Assembly: GCF_000243115.2 (NCBI RefSeq) | Contig: NZ_CP007035.1 | Location: 3,534,001 to 3,598,000 of the forward strand | Reading direction: 5' to 3' | DNA from: Niabella soli DSM 19437 | GTDB taxonomy: Bacteria > Bacteroidota > Bacteroidia > Chitinophagales > Chitinophagaceae | Length of the DNA stretch: 64,000 nucleotides | Part shown: positions 53,385 to 62,311 of the stretch, piece by piece | How the letters are laid out: every line of letters starts with the position of its first letter | Position numbering within the stretch: the stretch's first letter is position 1 | Notes under the pieces: generated by a model | Databases searched by the model: none | Told to the model about the DNA's origin: nothing | The model's input: the letters and a program-made list of their open reading frames with translations, nothing else | Position numbers and translations under genes: made by a program

Positions 53385-54893
53385 TCAGTCCTTTCGCTTT
53401 TCCAGGATCAGGTCTATTGCTTTATCCATTTTATAATCGCGCCCCAGGCGGATCGCCTCAATAGTTGGTCCTGCATAAATATCGGGCAGGATCCCCTCGC
53501 CGTCCCTGGGTACTTTTTTATCCATTACGAACCGGTAAGCGGGCAGGCGGAACCGGACCCCGGTGTGGGGCAGCACCACATCGGGTATCATAAAGGCAGA
53601 ATGGCCATAGGCGGCTCCACCCGTGGGTTCGCCCACAACCGTAACATTCTCCTGGCCTTTTAAGGTGTGCACCACCATGGTTGTGGCAGAAAAGGAGAAT
53701 CCCCCGGTAAGTAAATAAACAGCTCCGTCATAATGCAAGGACTTTTTGGGCTTAAACCGGTGCCGTTCGTAATAACTGAAATGATAATAGCCATCATTTT
53801 CCCTGTGAGTGAAGAAGCCCAATACCCATAAAGCCAGTTTATCTTTTCTTAAATACCGGTTATACCGGGCGCTTTTACGCAGTGTTAATAATGAATCGCC
53901 CAGCTTATAGGGCTTGTTAACCAGGTATCGGGTGAAAATATTGGCATTATGCACGGCGCCGCCGCCATTGGTGCGCAGGTCCACGATCAACTCTTTGATC
54001 TTTCTTTTTTTTAACTCTTTAAAGGATTGACGAAAAAAAGATTGAAGGTCCAGATGCGGGGAAAAACTGCCCAGGTCCATCACCGCAAAATTTCGAACGG
54101 TATCTATTTTCAGCGAGCGGATCTCCCCCAGCTTTTCCTCTCTGGTTTTTTGCGAAACAGCCTTCGGTGCGCTATCGCCTGTTTTGGCACTGGTATCCGG
54201 TTTAAAGAACTGCAGAAAGGTATATTGGAGCGGGCCTCCGGCATGCCGGTACCCGATCTTCAATGAATCGCTTTTGCCGAATATCGTCGTATACAAATTC
54301 CCGAAGGAGGCGCCGTTGCTCAACTGCTGGTCTTTTGCAACCGGGTTGTTTCCATCCGCCGGCAGGTATTGGTACATCGTGTCCAAAAGCTTTGTAACAG
54401 GTTTGTTGTTGAGCGATTCTATTATTGTGCCCCGTGTTAATGCCGTATCCTTTTTATCGAGGTTGTATACCACCACCGCAGTGTCTTTCCATATCTTCAG
54501 GTATACCGGAAACCGGGGTGGGCTTTTTAATGAATCTATATATTGCTCGTAGGCTTTCGAGCTGCGGATGGAGGTATGCCCGCAGCCAATTTTCGTGTTC
54601 ACTAAAGAAAGAATATTCCGGAACGCTGTTTCTGTAAGGCTATCATTCAATTTGGCTCTTCCTTCGGCAAAAGCCCGGTCCATCAAGGGTTTGGGCGTGT
54701 ACCAGTATAACCCGGGATGCCGTGTTTCCAGTATGTTGCGGTATAAATCGAAATCTGCCTGTAGCTGTTGGGGGCTGAATTTTTTATCAGGGCTATAGCC
54801 TTTTTTAGTTCCTGAACAGGCACTCAACAATCCCGCAATGATAAAGAGGGGCAACACTATTTTTGTAATACGGGAGTCTTTGGGTATGCGCAT
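53385..54893 (-). CDS. S41-family (C-terminal processing) peptidase, lipoprotein
   Basis: 502 residues with signal peptide and lipobox LLSAC (about Cys26). A helical N-terminal domain (about 40-120) is followed by a region with a short PDZ-like segment. The protease core holds DLRTNGGG and TGGFSFSATTM with likely catalytic Ser402, and then the family's EPTGGAAYGH stretch. S41 proteases cleave periplasmic or secreted proteins near the C-terminus. It starts 12 bases after thiL on the same strand, but there is no evident functional link. Confidence 0.9.
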   Translation of the reverse strand: MRIPKDSRITKIVLPLFIIAGLLSACSGTKKGYSPDKKFSPQQLQADFDLYRNILETRHPGLYWYTPKPLMDRAFAEGRAKLNDSLTETAFRNILSLVNTKIGCGHTSIRSSKAYEQYIDSLKSPPRFPVYLKIWKDTAVVVYNLDKKDTALTRGTIIESLNNKPVTKLLDTMYQYLPADGNNPVAKDQQLSNGASFGNLYTTIFGKSDSLKIGYRHAGGPLQYTFLQFFKPDTSAKTGDSAPKAVSQKTREEKLGEIRSLKIDTVRNFAVMDLGSFSPHLDLQSFFRQSFKELKKRKIKELIVDLRTNGGGAVHNANIFTRYLVNKPYKLGDSLLTLRKSARYNRYLRKDKLALWVLGFFTHRENDGYYHFSYYERHRFKPKKSLHYDGAVYLLTGGFSFSATTMVVHTLKGQENVTVVGEPTGGAAYGHSAFMIPDVVLPHTGVRFRLPAYRFVMDKKVPRDGEGILPDIYAGPTIEAIRLGRDYKMDKAIDLILEKRKD

Positions 54894-54905
54894 GCCGGTA
54901 CTTGT

Positions 54906-55940
54906 TTACTTACCGATCGGGTTCCAGCCCTGTGCCGTAATTTCATGCCGGCTGCCCCCTTTGGTGATAATATGCGCGCCTTCCTCAGGGGCTGTCATGT
55001 ATCCGATAATGCTGATCGCCGGGTTACCGTTTATTTTTTCATATTCGGATTGAGGGAGTGTAAACAGCAGCTCATAATCCTCGCCGCCGCTCAGGGCACA
55101 AGCCGTGGGGTCAATTTCGAATTTAAAGGCCGCCTGCCGGGTTTCTTCCGCAACGGGTATTTTATCTTCATATAATACACAGCCCACCTGGCTGTCTTTG
55201 CAGATATGCAGGATCTCCGAGCTCAACCCGTCGCTGATATCCATCATCGCCGAGGGCTGCACAGATTGCGCTGCGAAAAATTCAATAATATCTTTTCGTG
55301 CTTCGGGTTTTAATAACCGGCCAATTACATAAGATTCCCCTTCCAGGTCGGGTTGTACTTTGGGACTTTCCAGGAAAATTTTTTTCTCGCGTTCCAAAAA
55401 CAACAGCCCTACGTAAGCCGCACCCAGGTCGCCGCTAACACAGAGCAGGTCGCCCTTTTTAGCGGTGCTTCTTTTTACAAATTTGTCCGGCGTTACTTCT
55501 CCGATTGCGGTAACCGAGATCACAAATCCTTTTTGAGAGGTGGTGGTATCTCCGCCTACCAGGTCTACGCCATAATAATTACAGGCCGCATATACGCCTT
55601 CGTAAAATTCATTTAAGGCCTCCAGGCTGAACCGGTTGCTGATACCAATGCTTAGGGTCAACTGTGTTGGAGTGGCATTCATCGCATATACGTCGCTAAG
55701 GTTTACCACCACCGCTTTATAACCAAGGTGTTTCAGCGGCATATACATCAGGTCGAAGTGCACGCCCTCCAATAACAGGTCGGTAGTTATTACGGTTTGT
55801 TTCCCAAAATGATCAATAACTGCCGCATCATCGCCAACCCCAAGCAGGGTGGAGGCGTGATGCAGTTCAATATTTTTGGTGAGGTGGTCAATTAAACCAA
55901 ATTCACCCAGTTCGGATAGTTCTGTTCTTTCGTTATTCAT
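54906..55940 (-). CDS. thiL: Thiamine-monophosphate kinase
   Basis: 344-residue cytoplasmic enzyme that phosphorylates thiamine monophosphate to the diphosphate cofactor. The start at ATG 55940 (MNNERTELSELGEFGLIDHL) is chosen; a longer ORF from 56000 is translated from repeat sequence. ATP and metal-binding blocks are GVGDDAAVI, TTDLLLEGVHFD, NLSDVYAMNATP, VGGDTTTS, SGDLGAAYVG and MDISDGLSSE. No TPP riboswitch is visible upstream; instead an inverted-repeat element separates it from the inositol monophosphatase gene. Confidence 0.96.
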   Translation of the reverse strand: MNNERTELSELGEFGLIDHLTKNIELHHASTLLGVGDDAAVIDHFGKQTVITTDLLLEGVHFDLMYMPLKHLGYKAVVVNLSDVYAMNATPTQLTLSIGISNRFSLEALNEFYEGVYAACNYYGVDLVGGDTTTSQKGFVISVTAIGEVTPDKFVKRSTAKKGDLLCVSGDLGAAYVGLLFLEREKKIFLESPKVQPDLEGESYVIGRLLKPEARKDIIEFFAAQSVQPSAMMDISDGLSSEILHICKDSQVGCVLYEDKIPVAEETRQAAFKFEIDPTACALSGGEDYELLFTLPQSEYEKINGNPAISIIGYMTAPEEGAHIITKGGSRHEITAQGWNPIGK

Positions 55941-55961
55941 TTTTTTACGCGTAAGGCTAAA

Positions 55962-56012
55962 CGCGTAACGCATAACGTCAATGCATGAAGCATTGAGCAT
56001 TGCGCGTTACGC
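55962..56012. repeat. Nested inverted repeat between thiL and the monophosphatase gene
   Basis: GCGTAACGC (55963-55971) pairs with GCGTTACGC (56004-56012). Inside, TCAATGC (55978-55984) pairs with GCATTGA (55990-55996) around a 5-base loop. The plus-strand side continues as repeated GCGTAA/GCGTTA units. It is directly adjacent to the monophosphatase stop codon and could form a cruciform or terminator, though no T-run is present. Confidence 0.65.
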
Positions 56013-56013
56013 A

Positions 56014-56784
56014 TCAAGCGTTATTAATCACTTTCAGCATCTGTTCATGTATCAGCCCGTTGGTAGCCAGTATCCGGTGCTGGTAGGGAGAATATTTGTC
56101 ACCATTAAAATCGGTTACTTTACCTCCGGCCTCTTCTACAATCAAATACCCGGCGGCGCTGTCCCATGCCTGCAGCTTATGTTCATAAAAACCATCGAAC
56201 CGCCCGGCGGCAACCCAGCAAAGATCAATAGCCGCTGCCCCCAGCCGGCGCACGGGAACCCCTTCTTTTATAAAACGTTCAAATACCTGCAACGGGCCGT
56301 TTTCCGTATTAATATAAACATAGGGGAAACCCGTGGCTAAACAGGATTGCATCGCATTGGTTTCGCTGCTCACTTTTATGGGCTGCCCGTTGAGCGTGGC
56401 GCCTTTGCCTTTTTCCGCAAAAAATAATTCATCCATATGCGGGTTATAAACCATTCCCAAAATCATTTCGCCGTTGTACTCTACTCCAATAGAAACACAA
56501 TTGATCGGTAAGCCGTGGGCAAAGTTGATGGTGCCGTCCAAAGGGTCAATGATCCATTTGTATTCGGATCGGGTGGCCAGTTCGCCGCTTTCTTCTGTTA
56601 AAATAAAATGATCGGGGTAATGTGCGCGAATCATTTCTATGATCGCCTTTTCTGAGGCATGATCCGCATCCGTAACCAAATTATTTCTTCCTTCCTTATG
56701 CTCAATGGAAAAGGATTTTTGAAAATAGCGGGTAAGCTCCGCAGCGCCTGCCTTAACGGCCGCCGTTAATACGTCTTTTAACAT
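56014..56784 (-). CDS. suhB: Inositol-1-monophosphatase family protein
   Basis: 256-residue Mg-dependent phosphatase. The family motifs are complete: EESGE (metal ligand), DPLDGTINFAHG, and WDSAAGYLIVEEAGG near the C-terminus. The ATG at 56784 (MLKDVLTAAVKAG) is the real start. An in-frame extension to 56997 adds 71 residues encoded by interspersed repeat copy B and should not be annotated. Substrates of bacterial members vary (inositol phosphate, fructose-1,6-bisphosphate, PAP), so the gene symbol is by similarity only. Confidence 0.93.
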   Translation of the reverse strand: MLKDVLTAAVKAGAAELTRYFQKSFSIEHKEGRNNLVTDADHASEKAIIEMIRAHYPDHFILTEESGELATRSEYKWIIDPLDGTINFAHGLPINCVSIGVEYNGEMILGMVYNPHMDELFFAEKGKGATLNGQPIKVSSETNAMQSCLATGFPYVYINTENGPLQVFERFIKEGVPVRRLGAAAIDLCWVAAGRFDGFYEHKLQAWDSAAGYLIVEEAGGKVTDFNGDKYSPYQHRILATNGLIHEQMLKVINNA

Positions 56785-56807
56785 GAGGCAAAGATAGGAA
56801 AGCGGCC

Positions 56808-57030
56808 GGGTGTATAACAAATTCACCGTTAATAAAGAAACGTTGAATTCAGATGGAGCGCCTATGGCTCCAGGGGAGCCCTGTGTTTGTAGGATCATGG
56901 TCATAAGACGCACCGGCTCTCCCGCCTCAGCGGGACCGCGTAAACACGGGGCGTCCTGCGGAGCCCAATCCCCTCCTCGTATATTTTCTATAAACACGCC
57001 GCTCCTCCCGGAGCTGAAAAGACAAATTTG
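56808..57030 (-). repeat. Long interspersed repeat, copy B (inverted)
   Basis: Reverse complement of this stretch aligns end to end with 39461-39672. Shared blocks include CTTTTCAGCTCCGG, GGAGCGGCGTGTTTATAGAA, CCCCGTGTTTACGCGG, CTACAAACACAGGGCTCC and CTGAATTCAA. Copy B has extra bases in the middle (CCCGCTGAGGCGGGAGAG). It lies within 23 bases of the monophosphatase start, so it probably displaced or supplies that gene's promoter. Confidence 0.85.
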
Positions 57031-57138
57031 GCGTACACCCTTTTGGTTGGCTGGTCTTTTGCCACTTTTTGAAGAAATTTATAATCCGCCAAAACTTGTT
57101 TTTTTGGGGAGTAATGGCGGATTATAGATATTGAGGGC

Positions 57139-58119
57139 TTAAAAATTGGTCGTGGTGCCGGTACCCATGGGCGTTGACTCCTGCGTAATGGCTACACCTG
57201 ATGAGCGGGAGGTATTGGACACTGTAATATTTATGGTTGAAAGCATATTTCGTTGAAAGGTAATGTCCTTGGTGCCCAACGGAACCACGGTAGCATCGGA
57301 TTTAATCCAGGTGATGGTTACAGGTATTGTTTCAGTATATGTATCAGTTGCCCATGCCTGCTGCACCTGGTGAAAACTAAATATATCCTGAATAGTGGTT
57401 GCAGGAGTTGTAGTGGAAATGTATTGTGTAGGCCCGTCTTTCATTTCAATTTTGAGTTGCCCGTCTGTTAATCCAGAGGCTACAAACTTTGCCCCGAAGA
57501 CGGTTCTTTTGGTGTTAACGGTAACTGTGCCATTTTCGGAGGGCACATAGCCGGCAGTTTCTCCATAATACCGGTCAATGTTTGGCCTATAGTAATAACT
57601 GCTAGAAGACAAACCAGACGGCAGATAGCTGTAGCCATATTCAATATTTATGTAATACACGGTAGCCGAAGTAATAAAATTATTAGTGACATTGTTGGTG
57701 GTGAGGTTGCTTAGCGAAAACGGTGCGCCATATCCATTATAGGAATGATAAATTTTAGTTTTCCCATCAACTACAATATTTGCTACAAACTTATACTCGT
57801 ACCCTCCTAACAAACCTAATGAGATATTACCCGTATTGTCGAATAACGCGTAAGCGAATGGGTTATAAGTACCAGCGGTGCCCTGTACTCTTGAATACAC
57901 CTGGATGGCCATTAAATCATTGCTGGCCAATACCAGCGGTGTGGCGGTTGCCTGACTGGCAGAAAGAGACGATTTTACCTCGGTAATTTCCGCAGCTACG
58001 CCCAGCTTAACGGTGTAAGTTTTTGGGTGCTCTTCAGGAGCGGGAGTATCCGGATTGCTTTTTTTAGAGCAGCTAAATAATAAGCCTGCCAGTAAACAGC
58101 AAGTCAGCAATTTTCTCAT
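57139..58119 (-). CDS. Unrecognised beta-rich lipoprotein
   Basis: 326 residues with signal peptide and lipobox LFSC (Cys17), then a Pro/Glu-rich linker. The rest alternates short strands with Thr/Ser/Asn/Tyr-rich loops (for example SSSSYYYRPN), which suggests surface beta-sandwich domains. The general design recalls Bacteroidota fimbrillin-like lipoproteins, but I see no decisive motif. It is a single-gene unit with a TACATTTG box 57 bases upstream and lies between repeat copy B and the HEPN-like gene. Confidence 0.65.
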   Translation of the reverse strand: MRKLLTCCLLAGLLFSCSKKSNPDTPAPEEHPKTYTVKLGVAAEITEVKSSLSASQATATPLVLASNDLMAIQVYSRVQGTAGTYNPFAYALFDNTGNISLGLLGGYEYKFVANIVVDGKTKIYHSYNGYGAPFSLSNLTTNNVTNNFITSATVYYINIEYGYSYLPSGLSSSSYYYRPNIDRYYGETAGYVPSENGTVTVNTKRTVFGAKFVASGLTDGQLKIEMKDGPTQYISTTTPATTIQDIFSFHQVQQAWATDTYTETIPVTITWIKSDATVVPLGTKDITFQRNMLSTINITVSNTSRSSGVAITQESTPMGTGTTTNF

Positions 58120-58175
58120 ATTATAGTTTTTAAATTATTTGATTTGTCTCACGGTCAGCCGAAGCAGTGATTTTG

Positions 58176-58183
58176 CAAATGTA
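58176..58183 (-). promoter_or_regulatory. -7 box (TACATTTG) of the beta-rich lipoprotein gene
   Basis: Exact TAnnTTTG on the minus strand, 56 bases before the ATG. No -33 box at standard spacing. Confidence 0.4.
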
Positions 58184-58264
58184 TTTTTCTTCAGCATTGG
58201 GAAATTACGGGATTCCGTAATATGATCATCCGCGTATAAAATTCGATCTCTCCAGACATAACAC

Positions 58265-58714
58265 TCATTTGGAAACTTTCCTTAAATGCGATAGCTGTTT
58301 GTTTAGTTTTCGGAATAGAGCATCCCCTTCAATGGCAGTGTCTTGCGCCAGTTGCAAAAATTCATCCCAGGTTTTGATTTTGCCCTTTGCTATTTTAGCA
58401 GCCTCGTGTATAACTTCATTCCTTTTTTTTGCCCATTCCTGAGTCTCAATAAAAATTAATTTTAAGTTAGAATCTGTTTCCAGTAGCCTAAGATTTTTTA
58501 ATCCCGCTCCTATTGTGCCAAGGTTGACATCTTGTTTAGTTAATTCTGCAATCCGACTTTCCAGGCGATCACAAATCAGGCTTTCTGTTAGTGTAGTTGC
58601 TTCAAGAAAAAAGCCTTGTGAAATTGAATTTTTTAACTGCGATGCTGCAGATCTGATTTTCTTGTATCTCGCTTTATTTGACAATTCAGACGTATTGGCT
58701 CTGAGTTCTTTCAT
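58265..58714 (-). CDS. HEPN-like helical protein
   Basis: 149 residues, all helical in appearance. The block LEATTLTESLICDRLESRIAEL and the later KKRNEVIHEAAK contain the R-x4-H motif (RNEVIH) that marks many HEPN RNases and HEPN-fold proteins. The start is ATG 58714 (MKELRANTSEL); a TTG-started extension overlaps the upstream gene and is rejected. It follows the WYL regulator gene by 35 bases on the same strand. HEPN proteins occur in defence, toxin-antitoxin and RNA-processing systems; whether this one is catalytic is unknown. Confidence 0.65.
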   Translation of the reverse strand: MKELRANTSELSNKARYKKIRSAASQLKNSISQGFFLEATTLTESLICDRLESRIAELTKQDVNLGTIGAGLKNLRLLETDSNLKLIFIETQEWAKKRNEVIHEAAKIAKGKIKTWDEFLQLAQDTAIEGDALFRKLNKQLSHLRKVSK

Positions 58715-58749
58715 CCCGCAAACATACCCCTCCCCATTGTCAGCTACTG

Positions 58750-59829
58750 TCAAACGCCTTTTCTCTTCTTCAAAAAATTATTATAATAGGCGAAAGCAGG
58801 GGTGTTATAGGCCTCAATACATTGCCGGTGCAGGTCTACCACCATCCTTTGCAGCAGCAGGGGCTTTTGAACCTTTACATTGTTCATCCACTGAAAGATC
58901 CAGCCCACCAGTTCGCGGTTAATGCCACAGGTGAGGGTTAGCCGGGTGTTGCCGTTTTTCAAAAGGATAAACTGCTGGGTATTGTGCCAGAAGAACTGGC
59001 GCACAAAGCCGCCGGTACTATTTGCAAATTCCAGTGTTATTTTATAAATGTGGTTATCAATATTCGGACTGATGCCAAAATGGGTATTAAAGAACTGCTT
59101 CAGTAACGGAGCGTATTTCCGGGGATTAAAAACAATATTGGTTGCTGTAAAAGCGGCCAGCGTATCAAAGGCGATCACCGCTATTTTTTTTAGGTTTTCA
59201 TTATATGCGCATACATGCAATACGCCCCGGTGCTGCTGCAGGGAAAGTGGCAAAATGCTATGCCCTGTAGCTACGGGGTTAAAATGGGTATCTACATGGG
59301 TGCTTAATGATTCTATTACCAGCTTGCGTTTGTTCTGTATGGCCCAGATCAATTGATCAATGGTTTGCTGTTGCGCTTTCGTGTAATGTGCTTCATAAAA
59401 ATTGGAGTTTTGCAGTTTCAGGTTGAAGGTATCCGCAGCAAATTCAAATTTCCCTTTGCTTCCCTTTTCATAAAACCCGGCCTCCATTTTTTGAAAGGAT
59501 TTCCTTCGCTGCAACAAAATATCAGAAGGAATAAAAACCCGCGTAAGATAAAAAGTGTGGATGTCGGTCAGCGTAAAATCATGCACACTCTTATTGTATA
59601 CCAGCTTCCAGGTTTTCTTATTATACTCGCCGGTATACACTTCAATGCTTTCGCCTTTTATTTTTAAATTGGCAGCTAATTCATCCAGATAACGGTATAA
59701 CGACCGGCTGGAAAATGCAAAGCCGTTTTTTTCTTTCCAGTCTTCAAGGATAGCAATAGTACAGGGCGATTGTTTTAGCCTTGAATACAGCTTTAGAATA
59801 ATTTCAGATTTGGAAGGATTGGCCGCCAT
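58750..59829 (-). CDS. WYL-domain transcriptional regulator
   Basis: 359 residues. An N-terminal winged-HTH region (about 15-55, SRSLYRYLDELAANL) is followed by a helical linker and a WYL domain (about 155-250, HFNPVATGHSILPLSLQQHRG). The eponymous W-Y-L is degenerate here (L-H-V in RGVLHVCAY). A C-terminal WCX-like extension follows (about 270-345). WYL proteins bind nucleic acid or nucleotide ligands and often control defence or DNA-damage genes. It is divergent from the GH3 gene (261-base gap) and precedes the HEPN-like gene. Confidence 0.85.
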   Translation of the reverse strand: MAANPSKSEIILKLYSRLKQSPCTIAILEDWKEKNGFAFSSRSLYRYLDELAANLKIKGESIEVYTGEYNKKTWKLVYNKSVHDFTLTDIHTFYLTRVFIPSDILLQRRKSFQKMEAGFYEKGSKGKFEFAADTFNLKLQNSNFYEAHYTKAQQQTIDQLIWAIQNKRKLVIESLSTHVDTHFNPVATGHSILPLSLQQHRGVLHVCAYNENLKKIAVIAFDTLAAFTATNIVFNPRKYAPLLKQFFNTHFGISPNIDNHIYKITLEFANSTGGFVRQFFWHNTQQFILLKNGNTRLTLTCGINRELVGWIFQWMNNVKVQKPLLLQRMVVDLHRQCIEAYNTPAFAYYNNFLKKRKGV

Positions 59830-60060
59830 TCGTCATTAATTTTCCTGAAAAATAGGAAAGGTCCGTCATCTTTGCATTATAATAATTATTTGAATTCATT
59901 AAAGGATCTCATCATATTTGTCCGTTTTATAGTAACTTGTAGGGTTGGTAAATACAGGCAACGCCGGGCTACCCGTTTAAACGGAACACACGTTAAATAT
60001 TTATTTCATTGGTGTTGCCGTTTCTCATCATTATTAATTCCGGCGTGAGGCAAAAAACAA

Positions 60061-60068
60061 TATATTTG
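60061..60068 (+). promoter_or_regulatory. -7 box (TATATTTG) of the GH3 gene
   Basis: Exact TAnnTTTG match 22 bases before the GH3-family ATG. No TTTG at the 19-base spacing. Confidence 0.5.
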
Positions 60069-60090
60069 CCGGCCTGTGTAGTATGAAGAT

Positions 60091-61620
60091 ATGGCATCCA
60101 TAATAGATATTAAAATACCCCGTTCGATTGCCAGCGCACTGCGCCTTCCCAGACGCAATGCAAAATCGCAACAGCGAAAGGTGTTGAAAAAGCTATTAAA
60201 CAAGGCCAGATTTACTGAATTTGGCCAGAATTATCATTTTGATCAGATCGTTTTATCGAGAAATATCGAAAAGAACTTTCAGAAGAATGTTCCCATTTTT
60301 GATTATAACAAGATCTATAACGAATGGTGGATCAAAACCCTGGAAGGCAAGCCGGATATTACCTGGCCGGGGAAGATAAAATACTATGCCCTTAGCTCGG
60401 GCACTTCTGAGGCGGCCAGTAAATACATTCCCATAACAGAAGACCTGCTGAAAAGCAATACCATTAATTATATAAAACAGCTTATCAGCGTATTTGGGTA
60501 TAAACAAGCCAACAAAAGATCACTTACCAAGGATTTTTTGATCATTGGCGGAGCCACGAACCTGCAGAAAGGAGAGGCGGGGTGGTTTGCAGGCGACCTG
60601 AGCGGTATCCTGGCAAAAAAACGCCCGTTCTGGTTTCAGACCTTTTATAAACCGGGCGGCCGCATTGCGGCGATTGCCGACTGGAACCAGAAACTAAATG
60701 AAATTGTTGATAACGCCCATAAATGGGATATTGGCTATATCGTAGGCGTACCGGCCTGGTGCCAGATGTGCATGGAACTGGTTATTGAACGCTATAATCT
60801 GGCGAATATTCATGAAATATGGCCAAATTTCGGTGTTTTTGTCCACGGGGGCGTTGCCTTTGAGCCCTATAAAAAGTCCTTCGACAAATTGCTGGGCCGG
60901 CCCATTGTATACGTGGAGAACTACCTGTCGAGCGAAGGGTTTATCGGCTACAAAATGAAGGAAGAGCGTGGCATGCAGTTGGTGACCAATAATAATATCT
61001 TCTTTGAGTTCGTTCCCTTTGACAACTGTAATTTTGATGCAGAGGGTTCTATTATTGAAAATCCTGAGGCGTTGCTGATCGATGAGGTGGAAGAGGGAAA
61101 GGAATATGCCTTGCTGATGAGCACCAATGCGGGCTGCTGGCGCTACCTGATCGGGGATACGATCAAATTCCTCGACAAGGAGAAAGCCGAAGTAATTATT
61201 ACCGGCAGAACCAAACACTTTTTAAGTCTGGTAGGGGAGCACCTTAGCGTGGAAAATATGAACCGGGCGATCCAGGATGCGAATGATCATTTCAACATAA
61301 GCATACAGGAATATACCGTGGAGGGATTTCCCTATAAAAATTATTTTGCACATAAATGGTATGTTGCAACGGCTGACCCGGTGAATAAAGAACACCTGAT
61401 CACTTTTATCGATGACAAGCTAAAGGAGATCAATGATGACTACGCTACTGAAAGAACCAGTGCTTTAAAGGATGTTTCTATTGAAGTGCTGCCCCCGGAG
61501 ACCTTTATGAAATTTATGGAGCTGAAAGGGAAATTAGGCAGCCAGCACAAATTTCCGCGGGTTATGAAAGGTAAAATGCTATCCGAGTGGGAAAAATTTT
61601 TAGAAACCGGTCAACTTTAA
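60091..61620 (+). CDS. GH3-family (auxin-responsive-like) acyl-adenylating protein
   Basis: 509-residue cytoplasmic protein of the GH3 superfamily (adenylate-forming ANL fold), the group that in plants joins amino acids to jasmonate or auxin. The nucleotide motif YALSSGTSEAASKYIPIT (about residues 98-115) is clear. Further family blocks are YLSSEGFIGYK, YRYLIGDTIKF-like WRYLIGDTIKF, and TGRTKHFLSLVGEHLS. Members are common in Bacteroidota, but their acyl substrates are unknown. LysE-type exporter and mtgA genes follow at 41 and 29 bases on the same strand, a possible transcript. Confidence 0.9.
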   Translation: MASIIDIKIPRSIASALRLPRRNAKSQQRKVLKKLLNKARFTEFGQNYHFDQIVLSRNIEKNFQKNVPIFDYNKIYNEWWIKTLEGKPDITWPGKIKYYALSSGTSEAASKYIPITEDLLKSNTINYIKQLISVFGYKQANKRSLTKDFLIIGGATNLQKGEAGWFAGDLSGILAKKRPFWFQTFYKPGGRIAAIADWNQKLNEIVDNAHKWDIGYIVGVPAWCQMCMELVIERYNLANIHEIWPNFGVFVHGGVAFEPYKKSFDKLLGRPIVYVENYLSSEGFIGYKMKEERGMQLVTNNNIFFEFVPFDNCNFDAEGSIIENPEALLIDEVEEGKEYALLMSTNAGCWRYLIGDTIKFLDKEKAEVIITGRTKHFLSLVGEHLSVENMNRAIQDANDHFNISIQEYTVEGFPYKNYFAHKWYVATADPVNKEHLITFIDDKLKEINDDYATERTSALKDVSIEVLPPETFMKFMELKGKLGSQHKFPRVMKGKMLSEWEKFLETGQL

Positions 61621-61661
61621 TTTCCCGTTGTTGAAAACTTCCTTTATATTGTTTTTCAATT

Positions 61662-62282
61662 ATGATTGAGGCCTTTATAAAAGGATTGACCATGGGGGTG
61701 TTGCTCAGCCTTTCAGTAGGGCCGGTGCTTTTCTCAGTTATTAAACACAGCATTAATGTGGGACACCGGGGCGGCTTGGCCTTTGTGCTGGGGGTTTCCG
61801 CAAGCGATGCTTCCCTTGCTTTTATCAGCAACTTTTTTTCGCAGTTTTTTACTTCGCTCAGCTCGCACAAAGTTTTGATCAGTATTGCGGGCAGCACTTT
61901 TTTGGTTATACTGGGCGTATACTATGCTTTTTTTAAAAAAATAAGGATCCGCGACCGTATAAAAAAAACACCCCCGCTTTTTCGTAAACGGGACTACCTG
62001 CAACTGTTTCTTTCGGGTTTTCTTTTAAATACGCTGAACCCCGGGGTCTTTATTTTTTGGCTGACAGCTTCCACCACTTTTATCACACACACAATTAATG
62101 AGCGTATTGTGATTTTTGTAACGTGTTTATTATTTGTTTTGGGGACCGATATCGCTAAGGTGATGCTGGCTAATAATATCCGCAACCGGCTTACGCCGCG
62201 AAATATTCATCTGCTGAACCGCATCAACGGGTTTGTGCTGATGTGTTTCGGGGTAGCATTGGTGATTCGGTTATTGGTTTAA
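61662..62282 (+). CDS. LysE-family translocator
   Basis: 206-residue inner-membrane exporter with six predicted helices. The start IKGLTMGVLLSLSVGPVLFSVI contains the LysE/RhtB-type GP motif, and NTLNPGVFIFWL is the second signature. The family exports amino acids or derivatives. Its place directly after a GH3-type acyl-amino acid synthetase invites the idea that it exports that enzyme's product (inference). The ATG at 61662 fits the membrane start. Confidence 0.9.
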   Translation: MIEAFIKGLTMGVLLSLSVGPVLFSVIKHSINVGHRGGLAFVLGVSASDASLAFISNFFSQFFTSLSSHKVLISIAGSTFLVILGVYYAFFKKIRIRDRIKKTPPLFRKRDYLQLFLSGFLLNTLNPGVFIFWLTASTTFITHTINERIVIFVTCLLFVLGTDIAKVMLANNIRNRLTPRNIHLLNRINGFVLMCFGVALVIRLLV

Positions 62283-62311
62283 AAAAAAGCAACCGGCAGA
62301 TGATTTAAAAG

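Noticed and set aside
55941-56000. 20-residue N-terminal extension of thiL
   Set aside because: Derived from the GCGTAA-type repeat; the ATG at 55940 gives the normal ThiL start.
55941-56060. TPP riboswitch upstream of thiL
   Set aside because: None of the conserved TPP blocks (GGGTG...CTGAGA...ACCTGAT) is present; the structure seen is a simple inverted repeat.
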